Assembly: GCF_004634215.1 (NCBI RefSeq) | Contig: NZ_SMMH01000001.1 | Span: 124,001-188,000 of the forward strand | DNA length: 64,000 nt | Origin: Deinococcus fonticola | Lineage (GTDB): Bacteria; Deinococcota; Deinococci; Deinococcales; Deinococcaceae | Direction: 5' to 3' | In this document: piece after piece, positions 1 through 12,189 of the stretch | How the letters are laid out: each line of letters begins with the position of its first letter | Numbering within the stretch: position 1 is the stretch's first letter | The notes under the pieces: generated by a model | The model's input: the letters and a program-made list of their open reading frames with translations, nothing else | What the model was told of the DNA's origin: nothing | The model's database searches: none | Position numbers and translations under genes: made by a program

Positions 1-1
1 G

Positions 2-865
2 CAGATGATCCTGAAGTACGGCACCGACCAGCAACGCGAAAAATACCTCAGGCCACTGGCCAGCGGGCAGCACATCGGGGCGTTTTGCCTGACCGAACCG
101 CACGCCGGCAGTGACGCCGCGAGCCTGCGCCTGAAAGCCGAGCGCGACGGCGACCACTGGGTGCTGAACGGCAGCAAGGCCTGGATCACCAGCGGCAACC
201 ACGCCGATACCTTCCTGGTGATGGCGCGCACCGGTGGCGAGGGAGCCAGGGGTATCAGCTGCTTTATCGTCGAGAAGGGCACGCCCGGCCTCAGCGCCGG
301 CAAACCCGAACACAAGATGGGCCAGCACGCCGCGCATACCACCACCGTCACCTTCGAGAACGTGCGCGTACCCCACGAGAACCTGGTGGGTCAGGAAGGC
401 CAGGGCCTGATCATCGCGCTGTCCAGCCTCGACTCGGGGCGCATCGGCATCGGCATGCTGGGCCTCGGCATCGCCCGCGCCGCCCTGGAGCACGCCGCGC
501 GCTACGCCAGCGAACGCGAGCAGTTCGGTCGGAAAATCCGCGAGTTCGAGGGCGTGTCCTTCAAGATCGCCCGCATGGCCGCCCGCATCGAGAGTACTCG
601 CCTGGTGGGCCTGAAAGCCGCCTGGCTCAAGGATCAGGGCCAGCCTTTTTCCAAGGAAGCCAGCATCACCAAACTGCTCGGCTCCGAAGCCGCCGTGGAG
701 ATCACCCGTGACGCCGTGCAAATTTTTGGCGGCAACGGCTACAGCGCCGAGTACCCCGTCGAGAAACTGTACCGCGATGCCAAGATCACCGAGATCTACG
801 AGGGCACCTCCGAAATTCAGCAACTGGTCATCAGCCGCGCCGTCTTCGCGGAGCTGGAAGGGTAA
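2..865 (+). CDS. Acyl-CoA dehydrogenase, C-terminal part (5' end outside window)
   Basis: FAD-dependent enzyme that introduces the alpha-beta double bond into an acyl-CoA in fatty- or branched-acid oxidation. The reading frame is open from the first base, so the N-terminal helical domain lies upstream of the window. Visible are the middle beta-domain signature LTEPHAGSDA, the K-WIT-G region, the C-terminal helical domain (SLDSGRIGIG, YASEREQFGR) and the ending IYEGTSEIQQLVISR, where the Glu before GTSEIQ is the family's usual catalytic base. This pattern is typical of short-chain/butyryl-CoA dehydrogenases, but the substrate cannot be set from sequence. Its last 35 bases overlap the convergent acetyltransferase gene. 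Confidence 0.93.
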   Translation, partial: QMILKYGTDQQREKYLRPLASGQHIGAFCLTEPHAGSDAASLRLKAERDGDHWVLNGSKAWITSGNHADTFLVMARTGGEGARGISCFIVEKGTPGLSAGKPEHKMGQHAAHTTTVTFENVRVPHENLVGQEGQGLIIALSSLDSGRIGIGMLGLGIARAALEHAARYASEREQFGRKIREFEGVSFKIARMAARIESTRLVGLKAAWLKDQGQPFSKEASITKLLGSEAAVEITRDAVQIFGGNGYSAEYPVEKLYRDAKITEIYEGTSEIQQLVISRAVFAELEG

Positions 866-1316
866 GTCCCAACCGCAAGGGTGTACCGGTGCAACTGGAC
901 ACTCCGCCCGGACTGACCTTCAGGGTGCAGCGGTAACGCCGGATGTTCCAGGGATTTGGGATTTCCGTGTCAGTAAAGCCCAGCTTCCGGTAAAACCCGA
1001 TAGAGCTGTCGTCCGTGTCGGCCCTCACCTGCATGAGATTCAGTTCACGGATGACGGCTTGCAGGAGGGCTCGCCCATACCCCTGGCCGCTGTGCAGCGG
1101 ATCCGTGCCGATGTGCAGAATTTCGGCGCTGTGGCCGTCTACCTGAAGGCCGGCGGCGCAGACGATCTTTCCACGGATTTGCCAGGCGAACACCTGCCAG
1201 TCGGTTCGTTGGTGGTACTGCTGAAAGGTGTGGGCGGTGCGTTGCGGGTCCGGGAACATGGCGCGGGCCAGCAGCGCCTGAATGTCAGGGGTCAGGGCCG
1301 GGTGAACAAGCAGCAT
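831..1316 (-). CDS. GNAT-family N-acetyltransferase
   Basis: Predicted acetyl-CoA-dependent acetyltransferase of 161 residues; substrate unknown. The core GNAT signature is the acetyl-CoA pyrophosphate loop HSGQGYGRALLQAV (about residues 95-108), preceded by the strand ILHIGTDPL and followed by the conserved FYRKLGFT block near residue 126. The tail after about residue 140 is basic and low in complexity and overlaps the 3' end of the acyl-CoA dehydrogenase. The ATG is preceded by TTTAAT eight bases upstream and no Shine-Dalgarno sequence, so a leaderless or near-leaderless mRNA is likely. It stands alone. Confidence 0.8.
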   Translation of the reverse strand: MLLVHPALTPDIQALLARAMFPDPQRTAHTFQQYHQRTDWQVFAWQIRGKIVCAAGLQVDGHSAEILHIGTDPLHSGQGYGRALLQAVIRELNLMQVRADTDDSSIGFYRKLGFTDTEIPNPWNIRRYRCTLKVSPGGVSSCTGTPLRLGLTLPAPRRRRG

Positions 1317-1353
1317 GGGCTGACATTAAACCAGCAATGACGGCAAAAAATCC

Positions 1354-1403
1354 GCCAGAAAGCGGAGTGGTGGACGTCCTATTTGTCTGGACGACTTTCT
1401 GGC
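1354..1403 (+). repeat. Inverted repeat in the fhs upstream region
   Basis: GCCAGAAAG (1354-1362) and CTTTCTGGC (1395-1403) form a perfect 9-base inverted repeat around 32 bases. A weaker inner hairpin (GACGTCC against GGACGAC) lies within the loop. It sits 20 bases before the fhs start and could be an operator or a folded leader. It does not match the known THF riboswitch layout that I can recall. Confidence 0.35.
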
Positions 1404-1423
1404 TTGCCCGTCATGATGGGGGC

Positions 1424-3142
1424 ATGACCACAATTCAGTCCGGTGCGAAGATGCCCAGTGACCTGGAAATTGCGCAGAGCACGCCGCTGAAACCCATCAG
1501 CGAGATTGCCGCCAGGGCCGGGATTGCCGAGCAGCATCTGGAGTACTACGGGCGCAACGTGGCCAAGGTGTCGCTCAGGGCCATCGAGGAATTGCAGGGT
1601 CAGCCTCAGGCGAAATACATCGTGATTACCGCCATCACGCCCACGCCGCTGGGCGAGGGGAAAACCACCACGGCGGTGGGCCTGGCGCTGGGCCTGGAGA
1701 AGCTGGGCAAGAAAAGCATGCTGGGCCTGCGTCAACCCAGCATGGGGCCGGTTTTCGGCATCAAGGGCGGCGCGGCGGGCGGCGGCTACAGCCAGGTGCT
1801 GCCGATGGAAACGCTGAACCTGCACCTGACCGGGGATTTCCACGCGGTCACGGCGGCCCACAACCTGCTGGCGGCCATGATCGACAATCACCTGCACCAG
1901 GGCAACGCGCTGAACCTCGACCCGCGCAACATCGCCTGGCGGCGCGTGATCGACATGAATGACCGCGCCCTGCGCAACATCGTGGTGGGCCTGGGCGCAC
2001 CCGAGGACGGCGTGCCGCGCCAGACCGGCTTCGACATCACCGCCGCCAGCGAGATCATGGTGATCCTGATGCTGTCCACGTCGCTGGGGGACATGCGCCG
2101 CCGCCTGGGGAATATCGTGGTGGGGTACACCTACGACGGCCAGGCCGTGACCGCCGAGGACCTGAAGGCTGCCGGGGCGATGGCCGTGATCATGAAAGAC
2201 GCCATCAAACCCAACCTGCTTCAGACCACCGAGCACACGCCGGTACTGATTCATGCCGGGCCGTTCGGGAACATCGCCACCGGGAACAGCAGCGTGGTGT
2301 CCGACCTGCTGGGGGCCCGCACCGCCGAGTACCTGCTGACCGAGGCGGGCTTCGGCAGCGACATGGGCGCCGAGCGCTTTTTCAACATGAAGTGCCGCAC
2401 CTCCGGTCTGCGCCCCGACGCCGCCGTGCTGGTGGTCACGGTTCGTGCCCTCAAAGCCCACTCCGGGCGCTTCCGGATCGTGCCCGGCAAGCCGCTGCCC
2501 GCCGAACTGCTGGCCGAGAACCCCGGCGACGTGCGGGCCGGCGGCGACAACCTGCGCAAACACATCGAGATCGTGCGTTCCTTCGGCGTGCAACCCGTCG
2601 TGGCGATCAACGCCTTCCCGACCGACCACCCCAGCGAGCACGCGGCGATCCGGGAACTGGCCGCAGCAGCGGGCGCCCGCGTGGCCGTCAGCACGCACGT
2701 GGCCCACGGCGGCGAGGGCGCCCGCGACCTGGCCCGGGCGGTCATCGACGCCTGCGACGACGAGACGGATTTCCGGTACACCTACGAACTGGAAGACTCC
2801 ATCGAAACGAAGTTCGAGAAGGTCGCCCGAAACGTGTATGGCGCGGACGGCGTGAGCCTCAGCGCCAGTGCCCGCAAGCAACTGAAACTGTTCGAGAAGC
2901 TGGGCTACGGCCACCTGCCCATCGTGATAGCTAAGACGCACCTGAGCATCAGCAGCGACCCCAAACTGCGCGGCGCCCCCACCGGATGGACCCTGCCCAT
3001 CCGCGAATTGAGGCTGGCCGCCGGGGCCGGGTACATCTACGCCATCAGCGGCGACATGCGCACCATGCCCGGCCTGGGCGAGCACCCCAGCGCCGAGAAG
3101 ATCGACCTGGACGAGAACGGCGAGGTGGTCGGGCTGTTCTGA
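1424..3142 (+). CDS. fhs: Formate-tetrahydrofolate ligase
   Basis: Makes 10-formyl-tetrahydrofolate from formate, THF and ATP, feeding one-carbon units to purine and fMet synthesis. The 572-residue product matches the family's usual ~560 throughout: SDLEIAQ near the N-terminus, the ATP-binding TPLGEGKTTTAVGLALGL, RQPSMGPVFGIKGGAAGGG and the C-terminal GDMRTMPGLG. ATG 1424 was chosen because CATGAT lies six bases upstream and homology begins directly; ATG 1451 (MPSDLEIAQ) is a reasonable alternative. Longer N-terminal extensions are unlikely. Transcription ends at the strong convergent hairpin at 3179-3215. Confidence 0.95.
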   Translation: MTTIQSGAKMPSDLEIAQSTPLKPISEIAARAGIAEQHLEYYGRNVAKVSLRAIEELQGQPQAKYIVITAITPTPLGEGKTTTAVGLALGLEKLGKKSMLGLRQPSMGPVFGIKGGAAGGGYSQVLPMETLNLHLTGDFHAVTAAHNLLAAMIDNHLHQGNALNLDPRNIAWRRVIDMNDRALRNIVVGLGAPEDGVPRQTGFDITAASEIMVILMLSTSLGDMRRRLGNIVVGYTYDGQAVTAEDLKAAGAMAVIMKDAIKPNLLQTTEHTPVLIHAGPFGNIATGNSSVVSDLLGARTAEYLLTEAGFGSDMGAERFFNMKCRTSGLRPDAAVLVVTVRALKAHSGRFRIVPGKPLPAELLAENPGDVRAGGDNLRKHIEIVRSFGVQPVVAINAFPTDHPSEHAAIRELAAAAGARVAVSTHVAHGGEGARDLARAVIDACDDETDFRYTYELEDSIETKFEKVARNVYGADGVSLSASARKQLKLFEKLGYGHLPIVIAKTHLSISSDPKLRGAPTGWTLPIRELRLAAGAGYIYAISGDMRTMPGLGEHPSAEKIDLDENGEVVGLF

Positions 3143-3178
3143 GCAGAGGTTCGGTACAGCGGTTCGGGCAGGTTTGAT

Positions 3179-3215
3179 CGCCCGCCGCCCACGAGACCAG
3201 CTGGGGCGGCGGGCG
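3179..3215. terminator. Bidirectional terminator between fhs and the GGDEF gene
   Basis: CGCCCGCCGCCC and GGGCGGCGGGCG pair perfectly over 12 bases around a 13-base loop. The hairpin lies between two convergent genes; the plus-strand side is followed by GTTTA and the minus-strand side by ATCAAACC, so neither U-tract is strong. Confidence 0.7.
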
Positions 3216-3217
3216 GT

Positions 3218-4712
3218 TTACGGTTCAGTGAGGGGGGCCTGCACCTGCCTTTCCCGCTGGAACTTGGCGCGGTAGCGGCTGCGGCTGGCCGCGTCGATCA
3301 GGTCGGCGGGCGCGGCCATGCGGGGGGCGGTGATGGCCGCGCCCACGTTGGCTTCCAGGGGCAGGCCGTCCAGCGTGACGCCCCGCAGGCTCTGCCCGTA
3401 GTGCTGGGTGGCCGCCGACACGCCCTGCGGGGTGACACCGCCCAGCAGCACGGCAAATTCCCCGTTGTCCCAGCGGAAAGTCAGGTCGCCGCGCCGGCGC
3501 TTTTCTTGCAGGCGGGCCGCCAGAGCTTTCAGGGCTGCCTCGCCCCGCAGGCGACCGTGCAGTTCCCGCACCTGCCGCAGGTTGTCGAGGTCGATCAGCA
3601 GGAGCCCCACGGGCCGTTCAGGGTGGCCCCGCCAGCGCTGCTCGATGGCCCGCGTGAAGGCCAGGTGGTTGCCGAACCCCGTGAGCGGGTCGCGTGTGCC
3701 AGACAGCCGCGCCGCCCACCACTGCTCGAAGGCCAGCAGGGCGGTGCCGCTCAGCGCCGCGAAAGACACCCGTTACGCCCGGAAACACGATGTTCCAGTG
3801 CCACAGCGCCGGTGTCAGCAGCAGCGCCGCCCAGGCCACCACGAACCCCCACCAGCCCCGCCAGGTCAGCGCCAGCGCCGCCGCCAGCAGGCAGGCCAGC
3901 ATGGTCAGCGGCGGCGGCAGGCGGCGCAGCGGCGGAATCAGCAGGCTGGAGATGGCCCGCACCTGCAAGGCAGTTGCCGACACGAGGCGGCCATCCACGT
4001 CCGGCAGGGTCAGCTGGCCCAGGCCCCTGGCCGTCAGGCCGATCACCGCCACCCGGCCCTGCAAGGCCCCGAAGCGGACGTGACCGTTCACCACGTCCCG
4101 GAACGACAGGGTGTGGGCTGCCAGGTTCGCGGGAATGGCATACCGGATCAGGTGGCGTGACGTGTTCAGCGGAAGGGGCGAGGCCAGCAAAGCCGCCACC
4201 TGACGCGCGAAACTGGGCGTCAGCGTGGTGTCGGGCGCCGGGTAGGCGGTCTGCACCTCGCGCACGGCACTAAAACTGGGGGCGTTCAGGACGCTGATTC
4301 CGCTGTTGTCGCCACTCTGCGGCATGAAGGGGCTTGGGGGGGCTCCATGCGCGGTCGCCAGCACCAGGGGGGGCCGGTGGTGGGTCAGGCGGCCCAGGGT
4401 TGCGCTGGTGGGGAGGCCCGGCAGGCTGTCCAGGGCCACAGCCCTGATCCCCGCATTCGCCAGGGTACCCAGTGCGGCGGCGTACAGTTCAGGTGGCCAG
4501 ACCTCGGGTCGGCCGTAGTCGCGCAGGCTGGCCTCGTCGATGCCGACCAGCACCAGGCGGTGATCCAGCCGGCTGGGCAGGGCGCGGTTCACGGCGTTCT
4601 CCAGGCGGCCATTTACTGGAATCAGCAGGGGCAGCAGCACACTGATCCCGGCAATCAGGGGCAGGCGCACACGGGGTAGGCACAAAGGGGGCCGGTCAAC
4701 TGGGAAGCGCAC
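3218..4712 (-). pseudogene. CHASE2-GGDEF diguanylate cyclase-like gene, frameshifted
   Basis: Two adjacent reading frames make one membrane sensor of about 495 residues. The upstream frame starts at GTG 4712 (AAAAGG five bases upstream). It has an N-terminal membrane segment, an extracytoplasmic CHASE2 domain (VLVGIDEASLRDYG, then RVAVIGLTARGLG) and the start of a multi-pass membrane region. At about 3772 the frame moves +1: an extra G in ACGGGTGTC would turn VTVSFAALSGTALL into VTGVFRGAE. The downstream frame holds DPLTGFGNHLAF and the GGDEF domain. The signature reads RWDNGEF rather than RxGGDEF, so two glycines and the Asp are lost and cyclase activity is doubtful even if the frame were restored. 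It is a single-base lesion, a sequencing error, or rarely a programmed shift. Confidence 0.8.
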
Positions 4713-5011
4713 GCGTACCTTTTCCGGCGCGGCCCGCCGGCACCGTCACTGTGGCGCGGAACACGGCTGAGAACAAGGTCCTCGCCGCAGTGGTCAGCCG
4801 GACGCTGCGAGGAGACGGACGACCTTTCGCTTGGCTCAGTTTAGAGCAGATGTCAAGCTGCAGTCAGGGGTCAACCTCACGCTCCCGGGTGTCTTTTCCC
4901 CGCTGTCCCGCCGACTTTATCCGTGCAGGCACCCTGCCAGGGAAGGCGTCTGCTGATAGCCACTGCTGGAGGCCGCAAGATGACTCGGCCTGGTCTGGTA
5001 CACTGCGGGGC

Positions 5012-6904
<1,893 letters not shown>

Positions 6905-7113
6905 AGACAAGCCGCTTTGGAAGATGAATAGGGCTTGCCACTGCGCTACGCCTGAATACGTATTGAACAGACCTAAGAAGGCCCATTCGTTAGCGTTGTT
7001 TTTTTATTGAGGTTCGCACTGGCCTGGAGGTGCAGGAAATTCAGTCGCTCTGATCGCGGCGCCAGGGCGTTGAGGAAAGCTCCTCTGATCGATCATAGGA
7101 TCTCGTTTTTGCG

Positions 7114-8859
7114 CTATGTCTGCGGCAGTTCGGCCTCGACCACCGTGCCCTGCCCCGGCATGGAGTGAACGCGGTAGGTGCCGCCGCGCGCCTCGACGCG
7201 CTCGCGCATTTGCAGCAGGCCCAGGCCCCCGGCGGTGCTGACCCGCCCCGTCACCAGCTCCGGGTTGAAGCCCTGGCCGTCGTCCTCCACCCGCAGCTTC
7301 ACGCGCTCCCCGCCGTGAATGCACACCGTCACTTCGCGCGCGCGCGAGTGCTTCGCCACGTTGTTCAGGCTCTCCTGAACGATCCGGAACACCACTGCCT
7401 CGTCTCCGGGCGACAGGTGAATTTCGCCGGTGGTTTCCAGCGTGGTTTTCATGTTGTTCTGCTCGCCGAAATCCGCCACGTAGCGCCGCACCGTTTCCAG
7501 CAGGCCGTACCGCTCCAGGTCGATGGGCCGCAGTGCAAAGATAGAACGCCGCACCTCGCGGATCTGCTCGCGCAGCAGGGTGGAGGCGGCTTTCACTTCC
7601 TCCTCGGCCCTGTCCGGGTTGCGGCGCAGTTGCCGTCCCACGATGTCCAGCTTCAGCGCCGCGAACGCCAGGGACTGCGCCACGCCGTCGTGAATCTCGC
7701 GGGCGATGCGGGCGCGTTCGTCACTGATGGCCAGTTCCTCGGAATACAGGTAGGCGCGGGCGTTGCGAACCGCCAGGCTGGCCTGCCCGGCCATCAGGGC
7801 CATCAGCGGCACGCGCGTTTCCTGGAAGGCGTCCGGGTTGGCGTCGCCCAGCACCAGCACGCCGATCAGGCTGTTCTCGTCGCGCATGGGAATGCCCAGG
7901 GCGCTGCGGGCCGCCGGGAAGACCTCCTCGGCCTCGGTTCGGTCGGCAAACAGCGGCGTGCCTGCCTGCGCCACCCGGTGCGCGAACGCCGGGGCCGGAC
8001 TGCCGCCCGTCGCCTCGCCCCGCTGATCCTGCGCGTACTCCAGCCGCAGCACGCCGTCCTGGTCGGACAGGTACGCCGCCCGGGAATCCACGCCCAATCG
8101 GGCCGCCATGTTGCGGGTCACGCGCGACAGCAACCGGCGCATGTTGCGCTCGGCGCGGATGCTCTGATCCACCGAATACAGCGTCATGAGGTCCAGCGTG
8201 CGGTTGTGCGCCGCTTCCAGCCCGTTGCCGATCTCGGCGGCCAGCGCCTGCGTCAACTCCACCGTTTCCAGGCTGGGCGGCACCTCGAAGTGCAGCGTGA
8301 GTTTCCCGCCGCCGGTCAGGTCGACGCACAGGGCATGAAGGTCGGCGCTGGGCGCGGCCAGCAGCGTCTCGCCGCGGGCCGAGGCACTCAGGCCCCCCGC
8401 CACCGTCAGGGTCGCGTGGGTCGCCCCCGTTACGGACACCGCTCCCCGCGCCGCCACCTCCGCCACCGCCCCCAGGTCCGGCGCTTCGGCCAGGTCGCGC
8501 ATCAGCTCCTGCATGCCTGCCAGGCGCGAGTGAGACACGCTGAGCTGCGCGTACAACTCCCGCAACTCCAGTTCGGCCAGTTCGCGCGCGCGCGTCCCCT
8601 CGGCAATCCACTCCGCGCTGAAAAACGTCACCAGCGGCCCTAGCAGCCCGTAAAACAGCAGGTGCGCTGTCAATTCCGCCTGGCGAGACGGCAACTGACT
8701 GATGCCGAATTCCACCGCGATCACCACCAGCACGATGATGACCGGTAGCACGTTCCGGATCAGGCGAATGCGGTTCGAGAGCCGCACGTCACGCGGCGGC
8801 GGCGCGGGCCGGGGCGGCGCTTTCTTCTGGGTCGTGGGCGTCACCGCCGAATCGGGCAT
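7114..8859 (-). CDS. NarL-type sensor histidine kinase with GAF domains
   Basis: Membrane-associated two-component sensor of 581 residues. Order: Pro-rich cytoplasmic N-terminus, two membrane segments (VLPVIIVLVVIAVEFG and a segment around LLFYGLLGPLVTFFS), coiled coil, two GAF-like regions, a HisKA_3 dimerisation domain with the phosphoacceptor in AREIHDGVAQSLAF, and a HATPase_c domain with VEDDGQGFNP and GGLGLLQMRERV. The start is ATG 8859: TATCCT stands six bases upstream, and the longer open frame upstream lacks any start signal. HisKA_3 kinases usually partner with LuxR-type regulators, but none is adjacent, so it is an orphan here. The 209-base gap downstream holds only short weak hairpins. 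Confidence 0.9.
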   Translation of the reverse strand: MPDSAVTPTTQKKAPPRPAPPPRDVRLSNRIRLIRNVLPVIIVLVVIAVEFGISQLPSRQAELTAHLLFYGLLGPLVTFFSAEWIAEGTRARELAELELRELYAQLSVSHSRLAGMQELMRDLAEAPDLGAVAEVAARGAVSVTGATHATLTVAGGLSASARGETLLAAPSADLHALCVDLTGGGKLTLHFEVPPSLETVELTQALAAEIGNGLEAAHNRTLDLMTLYSVDQSIRAERNMRRLLSRVTRNMAARLGVDSRAAYLSDQDGVLRLEYAQDQRGEATGGSPAPAFAHRVAQAGTPLFADRTEAEEVFPAARSALGIPMRDENSLIGVLVLGDANPDAFQETRVPLMALMAGQASLAVRNARAYLYSEELAISDERARIAREIHDGVAQSLAFAALKLDIVGRQLRRNPDRAEEEVKAASTLLREQIREVRRSIFALRPIDLERYGLLETVRRYVADFGEQNNMKTTLETTGEIHLSPGDEAVVFRIVQESLNNVAKHSRAREVTVCIHGGERVKLRVEDDGQGFNPELVTGRVSTAGGLGLLQMRERVEARGGTYRVHSMPGQGTVVEAELPQT

Positions 8860-8926
8860 GAAAACAGGATAAAGCGGTGGTGGGCTGTGGGTCGTGGGGG
8901 AGGAAACTGTTTCTTGCCCTCTGCTC

Positions 8927-9691
<765 letters not shown>

Positions 9692-9812
9692 GTGGGGGAT
9701 GCTAGCAGAAAGGCAGCGTGGGGCATGTGCCGTGGGGAGACTGTGGCGCGTGAACGACCATTGCTTTGTGCTGTTTTTCCAGCCTTCGGTGACCAGCCAC
9801 CCCTTTTGCCCT

Positions 9813-10862
9813 TCACTCCCGGCGCTGTACGTTTTTCTCTCCGTACCGTTCCAGAAAGGCTTCACGGGTCATCCAGCCCATTTTGGGGGTGCCTTCGCTG
9901 GGGGTACGGGTGGTGCCGTAGGCGGCGCGCAGAACGCGGAACCCCAGGCCGTACCAGCGGGCGCGCAGGGGGGGCAAGTCAAGGATGGTGAACCCGGCTT
10001 TGGCCAGCGGGCCGTGAAACAGGGTCACGGCGAACACGGCCTGTGCGCCTTGTAACTCCGGGTGGGTCTGAAGCGCCTGGGCCACGTCGCGCAGGCTGCG
10101 CTGGTAGGCCTTGTAGGTGGCGGTCAGGTTGCGCGAGGCCAGGCCGACCAGCCGCGTGGAGTTCAGGTGCAGTTCCGCCGTGGGCGTGCCCGGCGGCAGC
10201 GGCAGGGGGGGCGGGGCGTGGTCGAGGGCCGCCACGCGCATCACCGCGTCGAACCGGCCAGAAAGGTCGATGATGCCCTCACGCTGCGCGTACCGGTCTT
10301 CCACCGCGCGCTGATAAAGGTGGTGCAGCAGGTCACGCGGCTCGGCCGGCCGCAGGTCGCGGAGTTCACCGGCGGGGACGGCCCGGTAGCCCCTGGCTTT
10401 CAGGTCAGGCAGCACGGCCCGCAGGTCGGCCAGAGGGACGCGCAGAAGAACGCCGGGGGCCGCTTCACGGGCGGGGGCCGGCAAAGGAGCGATCCCGGCC
10501 TGCCGCAGCTTTCGCAGCGCCCCGCCCGTCTGGCTGGGGGCCGCCAGCCCCCAGTAACGCACGGGCTGGCCGCTCAGGGCTTCCAGGCGTGTGGGCTGGA
10601 TCGGCCCATTCCACCCCGCCACCTCGTGTCCTGCCTGCAGGGCCCGCCACAGGTCGTCGGCGCATTCGTGGCTGGCCTTCAAGGAGACGAGCAGCGTGGC
10701 CCTGACTCCCTGCGCGTTCAACATCTCCAGCGTGGCCGCGAAATCTGCGGCGGACTCGATAGGAACGGTCAGGCCCACGGCGGGGTCGCCGGGATGACCG
10801 CCATGCAGGCTGCCGAAGGCGCCGGCGCGCAGCAGGAGAGGCCACAGGGTGCGTCGAGACAT
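9813..10862 (-). CDS. Polysaccharide deacetylase-like protein lacking catalytic residues
   Basis: 349-residue protein with a NodB-like fold in its first ~190 residues: VGLTVPIES, FAATLEMLNAQGVRATLLVS and AGHEVAGWN align with the NodB blocks of the deacetylase encoded 2 kb away. The metal and base residues are missing: TFDDGP is replaced by TVPIES, and the His pair by GWNGP. Catalysis is therefore unlikely; a binding or scaffolding role in glycan handling is inferred. The C-terminal ~130 residues (GLGFRVLRAAYGTTRTP) resemble a YkoP-like domain, from memory. ATG 10862 follows TACAAT by ten bases. It is divergent from the GT4 gene and shares its envelope neighbourhood. Confidence 0.65.
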   Translation of the reverse strand: MSRRTLWPLLLRAGAFGSLHGGHPGDPAVGLTVPIESAADFAATLEMLNAQGVRATLLVSLKASHECADDLWRALQAGHEVAGWNGPIQPTRLEALSGQPVRYWGLAAPSQTGGALRKLRQAGIAPLPAPAREAAPGVLLRVPLADLRAVLPDLKARGYRAVPAGELRDLRPAEPRDLLHHLYQRAVEDRYAQREGIIDLSGRFDAVMRVAALDHAPPPLPLPPGTPTAELHLNSTRLVGLASRNLTATYKAYQRSLRDVAQALQTHPELQGAQAVFAVTLFHGPLAKAGFTILDLPPLRARWYGLGFRVLRAAYGTTRTPSEGTPKMGWMTREAFLERYGEKNVQRRE

Positions 10863-10992
10863 GCTGGCAGGCATTGTACGCGCTGGGGCGCCAGTCACCC
10901 ATTTTCAGGCACCTCTCATGTGTTTTCGGCGTATGCTCTGAGGCAGGCATGCTTCAGATTTCCTTCATTTTCCTTCGGGCGAGCGTGAACGC

Positions 10993-12189
10993 ATGAAGCC
11001 CCTGCGCATCGGGCTCTTCACCGACACGTTCCTGCCCGATCAGAACGGCATCGTGACCAGCGTGTGTCTGCTCAGCGAACAGCTGGCCGAGCGCGGGCAC
11101 CATGTGGAAGTCGTGGCGCCGGACTTTCCGGATTACCTGGATCACCGCCCGGACGTGCGGCGCGTTTCCAGCATTCGCTACACCTTTTTGCCCACCTACC
11201 GCCTGGCCTGGCCGACCCGCCGGCACTTCGAGCAGAAGTACGACCTGATTCACACCCACACGCCCCTGACGCTGGGCCTGGCCGGTGTGCGCCTGACGCG
11301 CAAATGGGACATCCCGCACGTCGCCACCTACCACACGCACCTCAGCGCCTATACCCACTACGTGCCGGGCCTCGGCGCCATCGACCGCACCGTGAAGCTG
11401 GTGCCGCGTTTCGTGGGGCAGGTGTACGGCAAAGCCGACGCTGTGATCACCCCCAGCGCCGAGATGATCCCCGATCTGCGGGCCTGGGGCGTGCCGCACC
11501 CCGTCGTCATTCCCACCAGCATCGACCCCGTGGCGCTGAACGCCGCGCCGCCCATCGTCAGCCCCTGGCCGGAAGGCAAGCGCCGCCTGCTGACCGTGGG
11601 CCGCCTGGCGCGCGAGAAACGCTTCGATCTGGTGCTCGACGCTCTGGCCAGGCTGCCGGACGCGCACCTGGTGGTGCTGGGCGAGGGGCCGGAGCGCCTG
11701 CACCTGGAACACCACGCCGCGAAACTGGGCATTCTGGAGCGCGTGACCTTCCTGGGCGTGCGCCCCTGGACCGAAATCGGGGCGTATTACCGCCTGGCCG
11801 AACTGTTCCTGTTCGCGTCCGATTCCGAAACGCAGGGCCTGGTGCTTCAGGAAGCGCAACTGATGGGCGTCCCGGTGGTGGCGGTGGGGGCGCGCGGCAC
11901 GCTGAGCAGCGTGGAGAGCGGTTACAGCGGTTACCTGGTGGCGCCGGGGGACGTCAGCGGGCTGGTGCAGCATGCCCAGGCCATTCTGCAAACCCCGCAG
12001 CGCTGGGCCGAGTTGTCGCGCAACGCCCGCGAGTTCGGGGGCCGCACCACGCCCGGTGGTGTGGCCGAGCAGGTGCTGCGCGTGTACGACAGCGCCCTGA
12101 GCCGCCACACCGCTCAGGCAGATTCGGGGGGCGAGAAGGGAAAGTTCATTCCCGTAACTCGTCGAAGTAACCCCGCGTATGACCGGTGA
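10993..12189 (+). CDS. Glycosyltransferase family 4
   Basis: GT-B fold glycosyltransferase of 398 residues using a nucleotide sugar. N-terminal acceptor domain: [20 protein letters not shown], the [10 protein letters not shown] motif and YHTHLSAY. C-terminal donor domain: [14 protein letters not shown] and the E-x7-E region [12 protein letters not shown]. The pattern resembles diacylglycerol glucosyl/mannosyltransferases that make membrane glycolipids, but the acceptor is not certain. TATGCT at 10933-10938 is a candidate -10, giving a leader of about 50 bases. The 3' end overlaps the convergent GT2 gene by 44 bases. Confidence 0.88.
   Translation: MKPLRIGLFTDTFLPDQNGIVTSVCLLSEQLAERGHHVEVVAPDFPDYLDHRPDVRRVSSIRYTFLPTYRLAWPTRRHFEQKYDLIHTHTPLTLGLAGVRLTRKWDIPHVATYHTHLSAYTHYVPGLGAIDRTVKLVPRFVGQVYGKADAVITPSAEMIPDLRAWGVPHPVVIPTSIDPVALNAAPPIVSPWPEGKRRLLTVGRLAREKRFDLVLDALARLPDAHLVVLGEGPERLHLEHHAAKLGILERVTFLGVRPWTEIGAYYRLAELFLFASDSETQGLVLQEAQLMGVPVVAVGARGTLSSVESGYSGYLVAPGDVSGLVQHAQAILQTPQRWAELSRNAREFGGRTTPGGVAEQVLRVYDSALSRHTAQADSGGEKGKFIPVTRRSNPAYDR

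Noticed and set aside
1354..1403. THF riboswitch in front of fhs
   Set aside because: The inverted repeat does not show the conserved core or pseudoknot layout of that class; kept only as an unexplained repeat.
1379..3085. Very long open frame antisense to fhs
   Set aside because: It mirrors the third-position GC bias of fhs; the translation is low-complexity Gly/Val/His and matches no family. The same holds for other long antisense frames (infB, nusA, secA, ileS).
6905..7113. Terminator or small RNA between the ABC-F gene and the kinase gene
   Set aside because: Only short hairpins such as GAGGA/TCCTC and a T7 run without an adjacent stem; nothing convincing.
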